Below, piece after piece: positions 25,501 to 32,800 of a stretch of 38,341 nucleotides of DNA. Source of the stretch: Verrucomicrobiota bacterium (GTDB lineage Bacteria; Verrucomicrobiota; Verrucomicrobiia; Limisphaerales; SIBE01). The DNA lies in the NCBI GenBank assembly GCA_016871535.1, contig VHCZ01000030.1, positions 1-38,341 of the forward strand. The letters run 5' to 3'. Made by a program: the position numbers and the translations under genes. The first letter of the stretch is position 1. The number at the start of each line of letters is the position of its first letter. Below the pieces are notes generated by a model. It was not told where the DNA came from. It ran no database searches and was given only the letters and a program-made list of their open reading frames with translations.

Positions 25501-25741
25501 TGCTGAAGGCAAGTTTGGGGAAAACGCGTTCGATCCGGTAAGGCGGCGGCGGTTCGGGTGTGCCGCTGATGCGGGAACTCGTCCACGGAACGCGCTGGTC
25601 GATGCCGGCAGCTCGGCTTGGTTCCGCCGCACTCAGCGCGTGAGGTGCCATAAGGCTCAGACCGAGCGTCAGGGGTGCGGTCCAACGGGTCAAGAACCGG
25701 GATCGAAAGGCGAGGATGATCATAATCACAGCACAGCGCAT
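22535..25741 (-). CDS. Exported multiheme PQQ/sorbosone-dehydrogenase-like protein, about 1068 aa
   Basis: The start is placed at the ATG at 25741 (MRCAVIMIILAF.. then a signal peptide ending near ALSAAEP); an ATG at 25723 is possible. The frame upstream runs into a palindromic repeat. Domains in order: a glucose/sorbosone-dehydrogenase propeller (SGGHNGGSLQFGPDGYLYIS, then TGDGAGP and YGFRNPWRMSFD, about residues 60-420); a middle region with CLRCHNPWVN near 585 and CAHCHREGAG near 717; a collagen-like Gly-Pro linker (GPAAGPPGLPGLPGQPGPAP near 830); and the planctomycete/verrucomicrobial heme-binding domain with CQQCHRLENQGREFGPDLSH near 947, running to the end. Three CxxCH sites imply three c-type hemes. 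The protein probably oxidises sugars in the periplasm with internal electron transfer. It stands alone, with no partner gene adjacent. Confidence 0.85.
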   Translation of the reverse strand: MRCAVIMIILAFRSRFLTRWTAPLTLGLSLMAPHALSAAEPSRAAGIDQRVPWTSSRISGTPEPPPPYRIERVFPKLAFSNAVDFASIPGTRRLLVAELAGKILSFPSDAAVVKPDLFVDLKKEIQVMESLYGVVFHPKFEENRFVYLCYVLKSDLKDGSRVSRFAVSKTDPPRLEPKSEKILITWLSGGHNGGSLQFGPDGYLYISTGDGAGPNPPDPLKTGQDNSDLLSAILRIDVDRTDEGKEYRVPPDNPFVGMPNTRPEIWAYGFRNPWRMSFDKKTGELWTGDVGWELWELVYRIVRGGNYGWSIVEGPQSIHPDWPRGATPILPPVKAHPHSEAASITGGYVYYGSRLKELVGAYVYGDWVTGKIWALRNDGDKLTSLLELVDTPLQIICFGEDTAGELYIVDYVGGIYRLEKNPPSTAHLNFPRKLSETGLFESTKRHQPAPGVVPFLVNAEMWADQALAERFVALPGTSSIQTGATNVWLYQSKNEWRYPTNSVLAKTLYLYLERSASTLPRRIETQVLHYDGADWRAYSYRWNEEQTDATLVDAAGDEQMFETKDDSSPGGRRKQTWRFHARSECLRCHNPWVNYALAFTAPQLNREARYASNRPLAPNLPPEMNPAPSATEAIKAANQLWTFSHLGYFDQPLDERARPKLSDPYDTLADFNYRTFITLGPAKAPPPLPGLKHRKDEEIQAVLFTNLNERVRSWLHVNCAHCHREGAGGSVVSHFDYETKLDAMKAIGRPPSQGTFGLVGANVITPGDPHSSVLYYRIMTTGQGRMPHIGSRWVDEAGAKQIHKWITQLPLELSENKSRDPAAEALRAQNAQALQGPAAGPPGLPGLPGQPGPAPAPIVERLLATFNGALALASELTFQSPSYAAELLDKAAIHPAFQVRDLFERFLPEEKRPKKLGASVKPGEILALKGDAARGRKIFFQEGSSQCQQCHRLENQGREFGPDLSHIASKYDRAQILDNILFPSKVIEPNFITYQVETKDDLIYSGFLLKRTEQEVVLKDANTQEIRVPMTEVKGLKPQQISAMPELLLQSMTAQDVADLLDFLASLK

Positions 25742-25820
25742 CTGGCGGTCAAAGCGGAACAAAGTTAAATCGGGAAACCGACTAAAAGAAAGAGTCAAAA
25801 TTCGATCTCTGGCCTTCTCG

Positions 25821-25979
25821 TTAACACCCCGCTTGCGCGGGGGGGGGGCCGAAACAGCGTCCAGGTGGAAAACCGTTTCAACGGTTGGCGGCGCGCCGGG
25901 TCTCTCCCCGAGGAGGAAACCGTTCAAACGACTCCCCTGTGGCTCGACCGGCGTTCACCCCGCTGAAGCGGGGTGTTAA
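25821..25979. repeat. 159-bp element with TTAACACCCCGCTT ends
   Basis: 22-bp terminal inverted repeats (25821-25842 and 25958-25979) match at 20 of 22 positions. Each end is itself a small palindrome (CCCCGCTGAAGCGGGG on the right). It sits between the PQQ/heme gene and the NDK-like gene, which is transcribed in the same direction. It includes an A/G-rich core and a run of ten G. It may end the upstream transcript, since the stems are strong, but no U-tract is obvious. Confidence 0.8.
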
Positions 25980-26009
25980 TAGGTGGCTGGTGGGACAGTT
26001 CAGTGGGAA

Positions 26010-27182
26010 TCAGACCTTGCCGTAAAACTCTTCGACGACTTTGCAGAAGGTGTTTTGGCCGACGTTGACGACGCGGATTTCGCGTGTCGCGTTTTCCTCG
26101 GAATCACTGGCGTGCGCCGCGTTAACCATGATGGTCTGGCCAAACTCGCGGCGAATCGAACCGGGCGGCGCTTTGGAGGGGTCGGTTGGGCCGAGGACGT
26201 CGCGGATTTTTCGCACGGCTTCGGGGCCTTCATAGACGAGCGCGATGCACTTTTCGGTTCCGGGCGCGTGCAGGAGGGTTTCGTCGCACTCACTGGGAGC
26301 GCGGCCGGACATGAATTTGACGATATTCCCGAATTGATGATCTCCGTAATGCGGCCCCAAAAGCTGCCCCAGCCGTTTCTCGTCCGCCAACGGAATGGAA
26401 AAGCCCAGCTCCTTTTCGAGCACCGTCTTGGCCCGGCTGGCGACGATGTCGGTCAATTTTGTGCGCAGGACTTCGCGAACCGGTCCGTAGAACTCGACCG
26501 CCTCCGCCACGCTCATGCGATGGACTTTGATGCCGACAATGTAAAGGCCGGTGCGGGAGAAAAAGTCGATCATGTTGCCGGGACGCCCAGTCGGGAACCG
26601 GAAATTGTCCGGCTTGATCAGGACCAGAGTTCGCTGGGGTTTTTCCTCCGAAGCATAGGCAATGGTGTTTTCCAGGATGCCGCCGTCGGTGTCCGAGTAC
26701 TGCGTCCAGAGTTTCAGTTTGGTTGCCGCCTCCTCGACGTTGGGCGCCGCCAGGACGGCCGGTTCGAAGTAACGCACCTGGTCTCGTTCATCGAGAATCA
26801 GATCGCCGTAGGTATCGCGAATGGTTTCGCCGCCGCGACGGTTGGCAATGATGTGTCCCACCACGGCGCGGGTTTTTCGAACCGCTTCGCTACCCTGAAA
26901 AAGCAGCATCATGACCCGCCGGCAGCGCTGCGTTTTCGGATCGGGCATGAAGTTCTGAATGATGTAATCTCGAATCAACTCCTGAATCCGGCGGTCTTGC
27001 GGATCGTTGGCCGACACGATGGCCTCGGAGTATTCCTTCACCAATTCGGCACTCGGGGCGAACATTCGTGCCGCCACCAAATCCAAACCCGTCCGGGTGA
27101 TCAGACGAGCCAGGATGCCCCCGGTGCGGGACTTGTGAAGCGAGTAAGGGGTAATGATGACGTAAGCAAGTTGCTGAGGCAT
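26010..27182 (-). CDS. Tandem two-domain nucleoside-diphosphate-kinase-like protein, 390 aa
   Basis: The ATG at 27182 gives MPQQLAYVIITPYSLHKSRT, the opening strand of an NDK fold; the longer frame to 27266 adds a poly-Arg tail and is rejected. The first domain (about 1-195) has the NDK outline, but the segment where the catalytic His should be reads RDTYGDLILDERDQ, so it looks inactive. The second domain starts RTLVLIKPDNFRFPTGRPGN and ends with VNAAHASDSEENA, the NxxHxSDS active-site loop with the phospho-accepting His near residue 357, preceded by GPEAVRKIRDVLGPTDP. Normal NDKs have about 140 residues and one domain; each domain here is about 50 residues longer. It lies 19 bp after a zinc-ribbon gene, in one operon. 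Confidence 0.8.
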   Translation of the reverse strand: MPQQLAYVIITPYSLHKSRTGGILARLITRTGLDLVAARMFAPSAELVKEYSEAIVSANDPQDRRIQELIRDYIIQNFMPDPKTQRCRRVMMLLFQGSEAVRKTRAVVGHIIANRRGGETIRDTYGDLILDERDQVRYFEPAVLAAPNVEEAATKLKLWTQYSDTDGGILENTIAYASEEKPQRTLVLIKPDNFRFPTGRPGNMIDFFSRTGLYIVGIKVHRMSVAEAVEFYGPVREVLRTKLTDIVASRAKTVLEKELGFSIPLADEKRLGQLLGPHYGDHQFGNIVKFMSGRAPSECDETLLHAPGTEKCIALVYEGPEAVRKIRDVLGPTDPSKAPPGSIRREFGQTIMVNAAHASDSEENATREIRVVNVGQNTFCKVVEEFYGKV

Positions 27183-27201
27183 ACGAAGCGAAGAAAGAGA
27201 A

Positions 27202-27402
27202 TCAAGCGGCTGGAAGCGACGGCGTCTGCGGCGCTGCCGCAGCGGGAGCCGGAGTCGCTTTGCCACCGAGGATTTTGAACATGACCACGCCGCAGGTCGG
27301 GCATTTGCCCTTGATCGCCTTGCGACCGTTCTTCATCAACTCTTCAACGGCGTCGGCAATTTCCTTTTTGGCTTTGCACTTAACGCAATATCCTTCTGGC
27401 AT
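27202..27402 (-). CDS. DUF5679 zinc-ribbon protein, 66 aa
   Basis: AGGA about 10 nt before the ATG at 27402 supports the start. The sequence opens MPEGYCVKCKAKKEIADAVE, and a second pair follows (CPTCGVVMFKILGG). The two CxxC pairs form a zinc ribbon, and the N-terminal half matches DUF5679 proteins. A low-complexity Ala/Pro tail (residues 49-66) is unusual for the family. It is the first gene of a pair with the NDK-like gene. DUF5679 function is unknown; the fold suits nucleic-acid or protein binding. Confidence 0.85.
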   Translation of the reverse strand: MPEGYCVKCKAKKEIADAVEELMKNGRKAIKGKCPTCGVVMFKILGGKATPAPAAAAPQTPSLPAA

Positions 27403-27515
27403 ACAAATATCCTGATGATCCGCCTACGCCCCTGCGTGGTTCATGGCGATACCTTACGGGCGGTTCGTCCGGAACGTCAACTGGGAAACCTTCGGAAATC
27501 TGAGCAAATCGGCAC

Positions 27516-27640
27516 TTATTGGCCCGAAAAGAACAACTTTTGACAACCTGCCTTTGACCCGTCGCTGGTGAGCTTTCGGAACGGCTTGCAAACGAGGTCT
27601 TGGCTTGCCCTCTGAATCGGAATGCTTTTGGGCCCAATAA
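27516..27640. repeat. Inverted pair TTATTGGCCCGAAAAG
   Basis: ttattggcccgaaaag (27516-27531) and cttttgggcccaataa (27625-27640) are complementary apart from a one-base shift in the centre. They bound about 93 bp with no coding sequence. The element ends eight bases before the left end of the next one. Confidence 0.6.
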
Positions 27641-27648
27641 CTTAGCTT

Positions 27649-27923
27649 AGAGCGTGTCCGAAAATTCCGCGGGGTCCTGCGGCGAGGGATTTTGGCTGTG
27701 GCCAAGGCGGCGAGGTCCGAGCATCCCCAACGCGGGCTGTAAGGACCGAGCCAACGCAGGCCACGGACAAAAGACCCGCCGCCCGGAGGGTTTTCGCGCC
27801 AAAGGCCGCCTGGCTTCGTTGCTCCTCAGTCGAAGATCCAGGGAGGATATTCTCCTTCGTTGCGCCTCGCCATCCGGCCTTTGGCGCGAAAACAGGACCC
27901 CGCGCAATTTTCGGACACGCTCT
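27649..27923. repeat. 275-bp element with 31-bp terminal inverted repeats
   Basis: The left end (27649-27679, starting AGAGCGTGTCCGAAAATT) and the right end (27893-27923) are complementary at 30 of 31 positions. TTAGAG occurs at both outer edges (27647-27652 and 27923-27928), which may be a target duplication. The interior holds two large hairpins: one with arms near 27681-27703 and 27761-27785, the other the fold-back core at 27791-27892. It is too short for a transposase, so it would be a MITE-like passenger or a structured RNA gene. Confidence 0.85.
27791..27892. repeat. Fold-back element, copy 2 (conserved core, private arms)
   Basis: Perfect 18-bp arms (ttttcgcgccaaaggccg at 27791-27808 and its reverse complement at 27875-27892) enclose the core 27811-27873. 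The core shares TGGCTTCGTT, CTCCTCAGTC, CTCCTTCGT and GCCTCGCCA with 17-75. The arms share nothing with those of copy 1. The element is nested inside 27649-27923. Confidence 0.8.
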
Positions 27924-27950
27924 TAGAGACCGGCCCCTCTGAAAAGGCGC

Positions 27951-29483
27951 TCAGGCCGAAGCCAGATGCCTTGCCTGGCGCTTCGGGACCGCCGATGAAG
28001 GCATTGGACGTTGAGGAGATTGATCGGCTGGAAGGACATCGCGGAGGAATCCCGGAATTTCCGAACGGCCGCTTCGCGACCAATCGCGCCCCATCGACAG
28101 TGCGACTTCCGACTTGGCGTGGCCAAGCGTCACGGTCAGGAACTCAAACAGCATCTCCGCCAGGTTGACCAGTCCGATGCTATGGCAGCGTTCGAGCTTT
28201 GCGTAAAGCCAGTCGCTCAGCCGCATAAAGCCGTCGAACGGCGAGTTTGAATTCATCCAAAGCAAAGGCGTGGTTTCGATGAAATTGCCGCTGTTCGCCA
28301 CCAGATCCCAGTAGCGCGCGAAACGCCGCATCCGTTGCATCGACGCGAAGTCGATCAGCTTGTTCTGGAGAATCTCGTAAGGAGCATGAGCGCTATAGAC
28401 CATGGACCACTCTCTATCGTGACGAACGATGGGCGTGCCTCGCAAACGTTTGAGGATGCCAACCTGAATCTCTTGCGGCCCCAACGCGACCAACCGGTCG
28501 AATCCTTGTCCAAAGCTTTCAACGCTTTCACCCGGCAGCCCGACGATCAGATCGGCGTGGATGTGGACCCCGGTGTGTTGGCGCAGGAAGCGGAGATTCT
28601 CTTCGACTTTCCGGCAGTTTTGACGACGCTTGATTCGGTTGGCGACTTCCTCATTGAACGTCTGGATGCCCACCTCGAATTGCAGGGTGCCGGGAGGAAA
28701 CTTCTGAATCAGCGCTCGCAATCCATCCGGAAGGCGGTCTGGAATCATCTCGAAATGCAGGAACAAGCCGGCGTGAAGGCGTTCCAGGAAGAACTCCAGG
28801 ATCGACTGGCTGACGCTCAGATGCAGGTTGAAAGTCCGGTCCACGAATTTGAACTGTTTCACCCCTCGTTCCAGCAAGCGTTCCAACTCCGACAGGAATC
28901 GCGTCAGAGGGAATTGGCGCACCGGCACGTCCAACGATGAAAGACAGAATTCGCACGTGAACGGACAACCCCGCGAAGCTTCCACATAAATGACGCGGTG
29001 CGCGATATCGCGATCATCGTAGAATTCGTAGGGCAGAAGAAGTTGACCCAGTTCCGGCAACTCAGATGCAATGACCTTGCTCGAAGGAGGGCTGCCGTTG
29101 AGGATTTGCGAGCAAATCTCGGCGAATTTCAGGTCAGCCTCGCCTGTGACCACAAAGTCCGCCACCGATGCGATGGCTTGCTCCTCGGTCTCATAGCTGA
29201 CTTCCGGACCGCCCAGCACGACCGTCACGCCGTGAGCGACACGCTTCAGCGCGCTCACGACTTCGAGGGAGAGCCCCGCGTTCCAGATGTAAACTCCCAG
29301 ACCGACGATAGCGGGGTTCTCAGCGAGAATCCTCTCCACGATATCCATCGGGCGCTGGTTGATATCGAACTCCAGGATTCTTGCCTCTGCGCGCAGGGAA
29401 CCGAGATTGGCCATCAGGTAGCGCAACCCGAATGCCGCGTGAATGAACTTCGCGTTGAGCGTGGTTAGAACGATGCGGGCCAT
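27951..29483 (-). CDS. B12-binding-domain radical SAM protein (DUF4080 type), 510 aa
   Basis: The N-terminal cobalamin-binding-like domain (ARIVLTTLNAKFIHAAFGLR, then IVGLGVYIWN and VLGGPEVSYE, residues 1-140) is followed by the radical SAM core. The cluster motif is complete, GCPFTCEFCLSS near residue 178, and VGLPGE and LQFEVGIQT are the usual later motifs. The C-terminal third contains SDWLYAKLER and ends RQARHLASA, as in DUF4080 proteins. Such enzymes use SAM and a 4Fe-4S cluster, sometimes B12; the substrate is unknown. Its start ATG at 29483 is well supported by the conserved N-terminus. A 47-bp stretch of the gene (28758-28804) is duplicated upstream at 29613-29659. Confidence 0.88.
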   Translation of the reverse strand: MARIVLTTLNAKFIHAAFGLRYLMANLGSLRAEARILEFDINQRPMDIVERILAENPAIVGLGVYIWNAGLSLEVVSALKRVAHGVTVVLGGPEVSYETEEQAIASVADFVVTGEADLKFAEICSQILNGSPPSSKVIASELPELGQLLLPYEFYDDRDIAHRVIYVEASRGCPFTCEFCLSSLDVPVRQFPLTRFLSELERLLERGVKQFKFVDRTFNLHLSVSQSILEFFLERLHAGLFLHFEMIPDRLPDGLRALIQKFPPGTLQFEVGIQTFNEEVANRIKRRQNCRKVEENLRFLRQHTGVHIHADLIVGLPGESVESFGQGFDRLVALGPQEIQVGILKRLRGTPIVRHDREWSMVYSAHAPYEILQNKLIDFASMQRMRRFARYWDLVANSGNFIETTPLLWMNSNSPFDGFMRLSDWLYAKLERCHSIGLVNLAEMLFEFLTVTLGHAKSEVALSMGRDWSRSGRSEIPGFLRDVLPADQSPQRPMPSSAVPKRQARHLASA

Positions 29484-29873
29484 TGATTCGTAAAGAAACG
29501 TTGCAAGGTTAAATCCTCGACCTGGAGAAGGCCAGAGACATTCCGAATCGCCCCGAATCGCCCGAATCTGTCGAATCCGTCAGATTCACAGAAAGGCTTA
29601 CCAACCGAAATTCAGGAACAAGCCGACGTGAAGGCGTTCCAGGAAGAACTCCAGGATCGTCAGACCTGATTGCCCGGCCTACAGCCCGCAAAAAGCCGCA
29701 AAATCATTTGACACTATCTGACTTACGCATGAGATTCCCGGCTCAGAGCGTGGCATGAACGAGCCAAAACTTGAAAGCTATGCGATTAGTTGTGTTCCAA
29801 GGTATGGAGAAGCACAACATCTTGTAGGTTTTGGCTTTACTTGAGTTCCTCTTTTCGATTTTATTAAGTCTCG
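29484..29873. other. Divergent promoter region with gene-fragment duplicate
   Basis: The left part contains tandem gaatcgccc-like units (29547-29580) and a 47-bp copy of an internal piece of the radical-SAM gene (29613-29659). The right part (29700-29873) is clearly AT-richer than its surroundings and should carry the smc promoter. A TTGACA at 29708-29713 has only a weak -10 match (gagatt, 17-nt spacing). No gene is seen. Confidence 0.55.
29613..29659. repeat. Duplicated 47-bp fragment of the radical SAM gene
   Basis: The segment caggaacaagccgacgtgaa..ccaggatcg matches 28758-28804 inside the radical-SAM coding sequence at 46 of 47 bases and in the same orientation. Similarity stops abruptly on both sides. 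Confidence 0.85.
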
Positions 29874-32800
29874 ATGTATTTGAAGAACCTAACCCTCTTA
29901 GGCTTTAAGTCTTTCGCAGACAAGACCTCCCTGAACTTCCTCCCTGGCGTCTCTGCCATCGTCGGGCCAAATGGTTGCGGAAAGTCGAATGTTTCGGACG
30001 CGATTCGCTGGGTTCTCGGTGAGCAATCTGCAAAGGCCTTGCGCGGCGGGGAAATGGCAGACGTCATTTTCAATGGAACTGACCACCGGAAGCCCTTAGG
30101 AATGGCCGAGGTGTCCCTGACCATTGGGGACATGGATTCCGAGAATCTCAAGGCGGCGGGGGTTGATCTGGCCTACAACGAGGTCACCCTGACGCGTCGC
30201 GTGTTCCGGGACGGCGGCAGCGAGTATTTCCTGAACAAGATTCCTTGCCGGCTTAAAGACATCCAGCAGTTGTTCATGGGCACGGGCGTAGGCCGGACAA
30301 GTTACAGCATCATGGCCCAAGGGAACATTACCCAAATCATTTCCAGCAAACCGGAGGACCGCCGGATGGTCTTCGAAGAGGCCGCCGGGATCACGAAATT
30401 CAAATCCCAAAAAAGGGAAGCCCTCCGCAAGCTTGAATACACCGAACAGAACTTGTTGCGCGTCTCCGACCTGATCCGGGAGGTGAAACGGCAGATCGGC
30501 TCCCTCCAACGTCAAGCCGGCAAAGCGCGCAGATACAAGCAACTCATGCTGGAACTTCAGCATCTGGACACGCAACTCGCGCGCCACCAGTTCGACTTAT
30601 TGGAATCCGAGATTCGCGAGAAGGAATCCGCTCTCGAGAAACTCCGGGTCGAGATCGAGCTTTGCTCTGAAAGCGTGTTGCGCAGCGAAGAAGAGATCTC
30701 GCAGTTGCGGAGCCTTTTGGCGGAGCTCGAGGAAAAGATTCATGCCGCCGAATCGCAAGGCCACGAATTGAAAAACCAGGCCGACCGCCACGAGGCCAAC
30801 ATTCACTACAACGAAGAGCGTCTCCGAGAACTCGAAACCCAAAACGCCCGAACGCATGCCGAGATCACCCAGGGGGAGGAGCGCCGTTCGGCCGTGGAAC
30901 AGGAAATCACGGTCGTGGCGGACCGATTGTCCGCGTCGAGGGCGGCGCTCAACCGGCATCGGGAGGTTTTGCGCCAGAAGCAGGATGACCTTCATCGAAT
31001 CGACCGCGAGTTGCTGGAGCGTCAGGAAGCGTTGCGCCGGGCGCAGGCGGAGACCTTCGGGCTGGCGCAGCAACTCACTCGCGCCCGGAATGAGATCACC
31101 GCGCTGGACCTCCAGAAACAGGGCAATGTCGTGCGTCTTGAGAAGTTGTCTGCGGAAAAAATTCAATTGGAAGAAGAGCGGGGCCGTCTTGAAGCCCGGC
31201 TCGCTGAGTTCGCCGCAACGGTGGAGACCGAAAAACAGAACGTCCAGGTCAGCCGCGGCACGGTGGAAGATCGGCAACGGCGCCTGCGCGAGATTCAGCA
31301 GGAATTGAATCAGTCGGGCCAGGAACTGGATGGTTTGCTGCGCGACCAGGCCGAGCGGCGTTCGCAACTCAACGTGCTGGAGCAACTGCAGTCCGACTAT
31401 GAAGGCTTCAGCGCCGGCGCGCTGGCTGTGCTCAAAGGCACTCAGAACGTCCTGGGGTCGCTCACGGACAAACTCCGCGTGCCGGACAACTACATCATGG
31501 CGGTCGAGGCGGCTCTGGGCCATCACTTGCAGCTCGCGCTCACGGAACAGGCCGAATCGGCTCAGTCCATCCTGGCCAGCCTCACAACGAATAAGAAAGG
31601 CCGGGCCAGCATCGCGGCTCTTGCCCTGTCGAGAAGTCAGAATGAACCCGCTCCATCGACATCTGCTTCACTTCCTCTCCCCGCCAGGCACGAGTGGGGA
31701 GAGGATGCAGGAGAGGGGAAATCCCATCAAGACGGTCCTCCGCTCCCCAGCGCTCTCCTCCCTTCGCAGGGAAGAGAGGGAGAATCTCCATCCGACCCTT
31801 CAGTTTCACCGGACGCTTTGCGCGTGCTGGCTCTGAGCGTTATCCAGGCCGACCCGTCCATCCGTCCGCTTTTGGATCGGTTGCTGTGCGACACCTTCAT
31901 AGTCCAGGATTTGGCCGCAGCCACGGCTTTTTGGAAGTCGCAGCCCGGTCGATTTGTCTTCGTGACCTTGACCGGTGAAGTGCTGGATCGTCATGGGATT
32001 TATACCGGGGGCTCCGGGAATTACTCGCAGAAGGCGCCCTCCTCCGCTCTCGGCCGCAAGAACCAGATCGCCGAACTTCAGACTCAGCTTACCCACTTGC
32101 ACGACAAGATCGCCGAAGCCAGCCGTCGAAAGGGCGCCTTGCAGAGCGAACAAACAGCGTTGCAGGCGGGCCTCCAGCAAGCCCAGGCCGACCTCCGCAA
32201 ACACGAGGTCGCGATTGCGACGCGCCAAGGCGAATTCAACGCGCTCCAAGTCTCGTTGCGGTCGTTGCACCAGAAGATCGACACCGTAGTGTACGAGATT
32301 CAAAGCCTGGCCGCCCAGGACCAGGAGGCGCAGGCCCGCCGCACCGCGCTGTCGGACCAACTCCGAGAACTCGAATCTCGGGACCGCGCCCTGCAAGAAC
32401 GCCTGAACGGCATCAACTCTGGACTCGATAATTTGCGCCAGCGCCGGGACTCGGCTCACGCCGAGTTGACGGAAACCAAGGTGGCTTTCGCGGCTGAAGA
32501 ACAATTGTGCGCGTCCCTGCGCCAGCAAGAAGAATCCCTCCAAAACCGCCTCAACGAATTGATCCAGTTGGTGGCCCAGCAGCGCGCGGACGCCGCAGAC
32601 TTCGTCCAGCGGCGCATTCAGTGCGAGAGCGCGATTGACGATTCACGGAGAAAAATCGAAGCCCTCCAGCGCGAACGCGAAAGCGCGAACGCCCGGCTCG
32701 CCGAACTGCAAAGCGAGAAGCAGGCCCAGGAAGAATTCATCGCGACTCAAGAAGAGGATTTGCGCGGACGCCGCCGCCGTCTCACCGAGCTTCAAGAGCA

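Larger units (their letters stand above)
27403..27950. other. Intergenic region with nested palindromes
   Basis: No gene is seen between the zinc-ribbon gene and the radical-SAM stop. Nearly the whole region is palindromic: an outer pair at 27516-27640, then a large element at 27649-27923 that contains a second copy of the fold-back core. The zinc-ribbon promoter should lie within 27403-27515. Confidence 0.65.

Noticed and set aside
24299-25768. 489-codon plus-strand frame opposite the multiheme protein
   Set aside because: Mirror of a well-supported gene; no start context or motifs.
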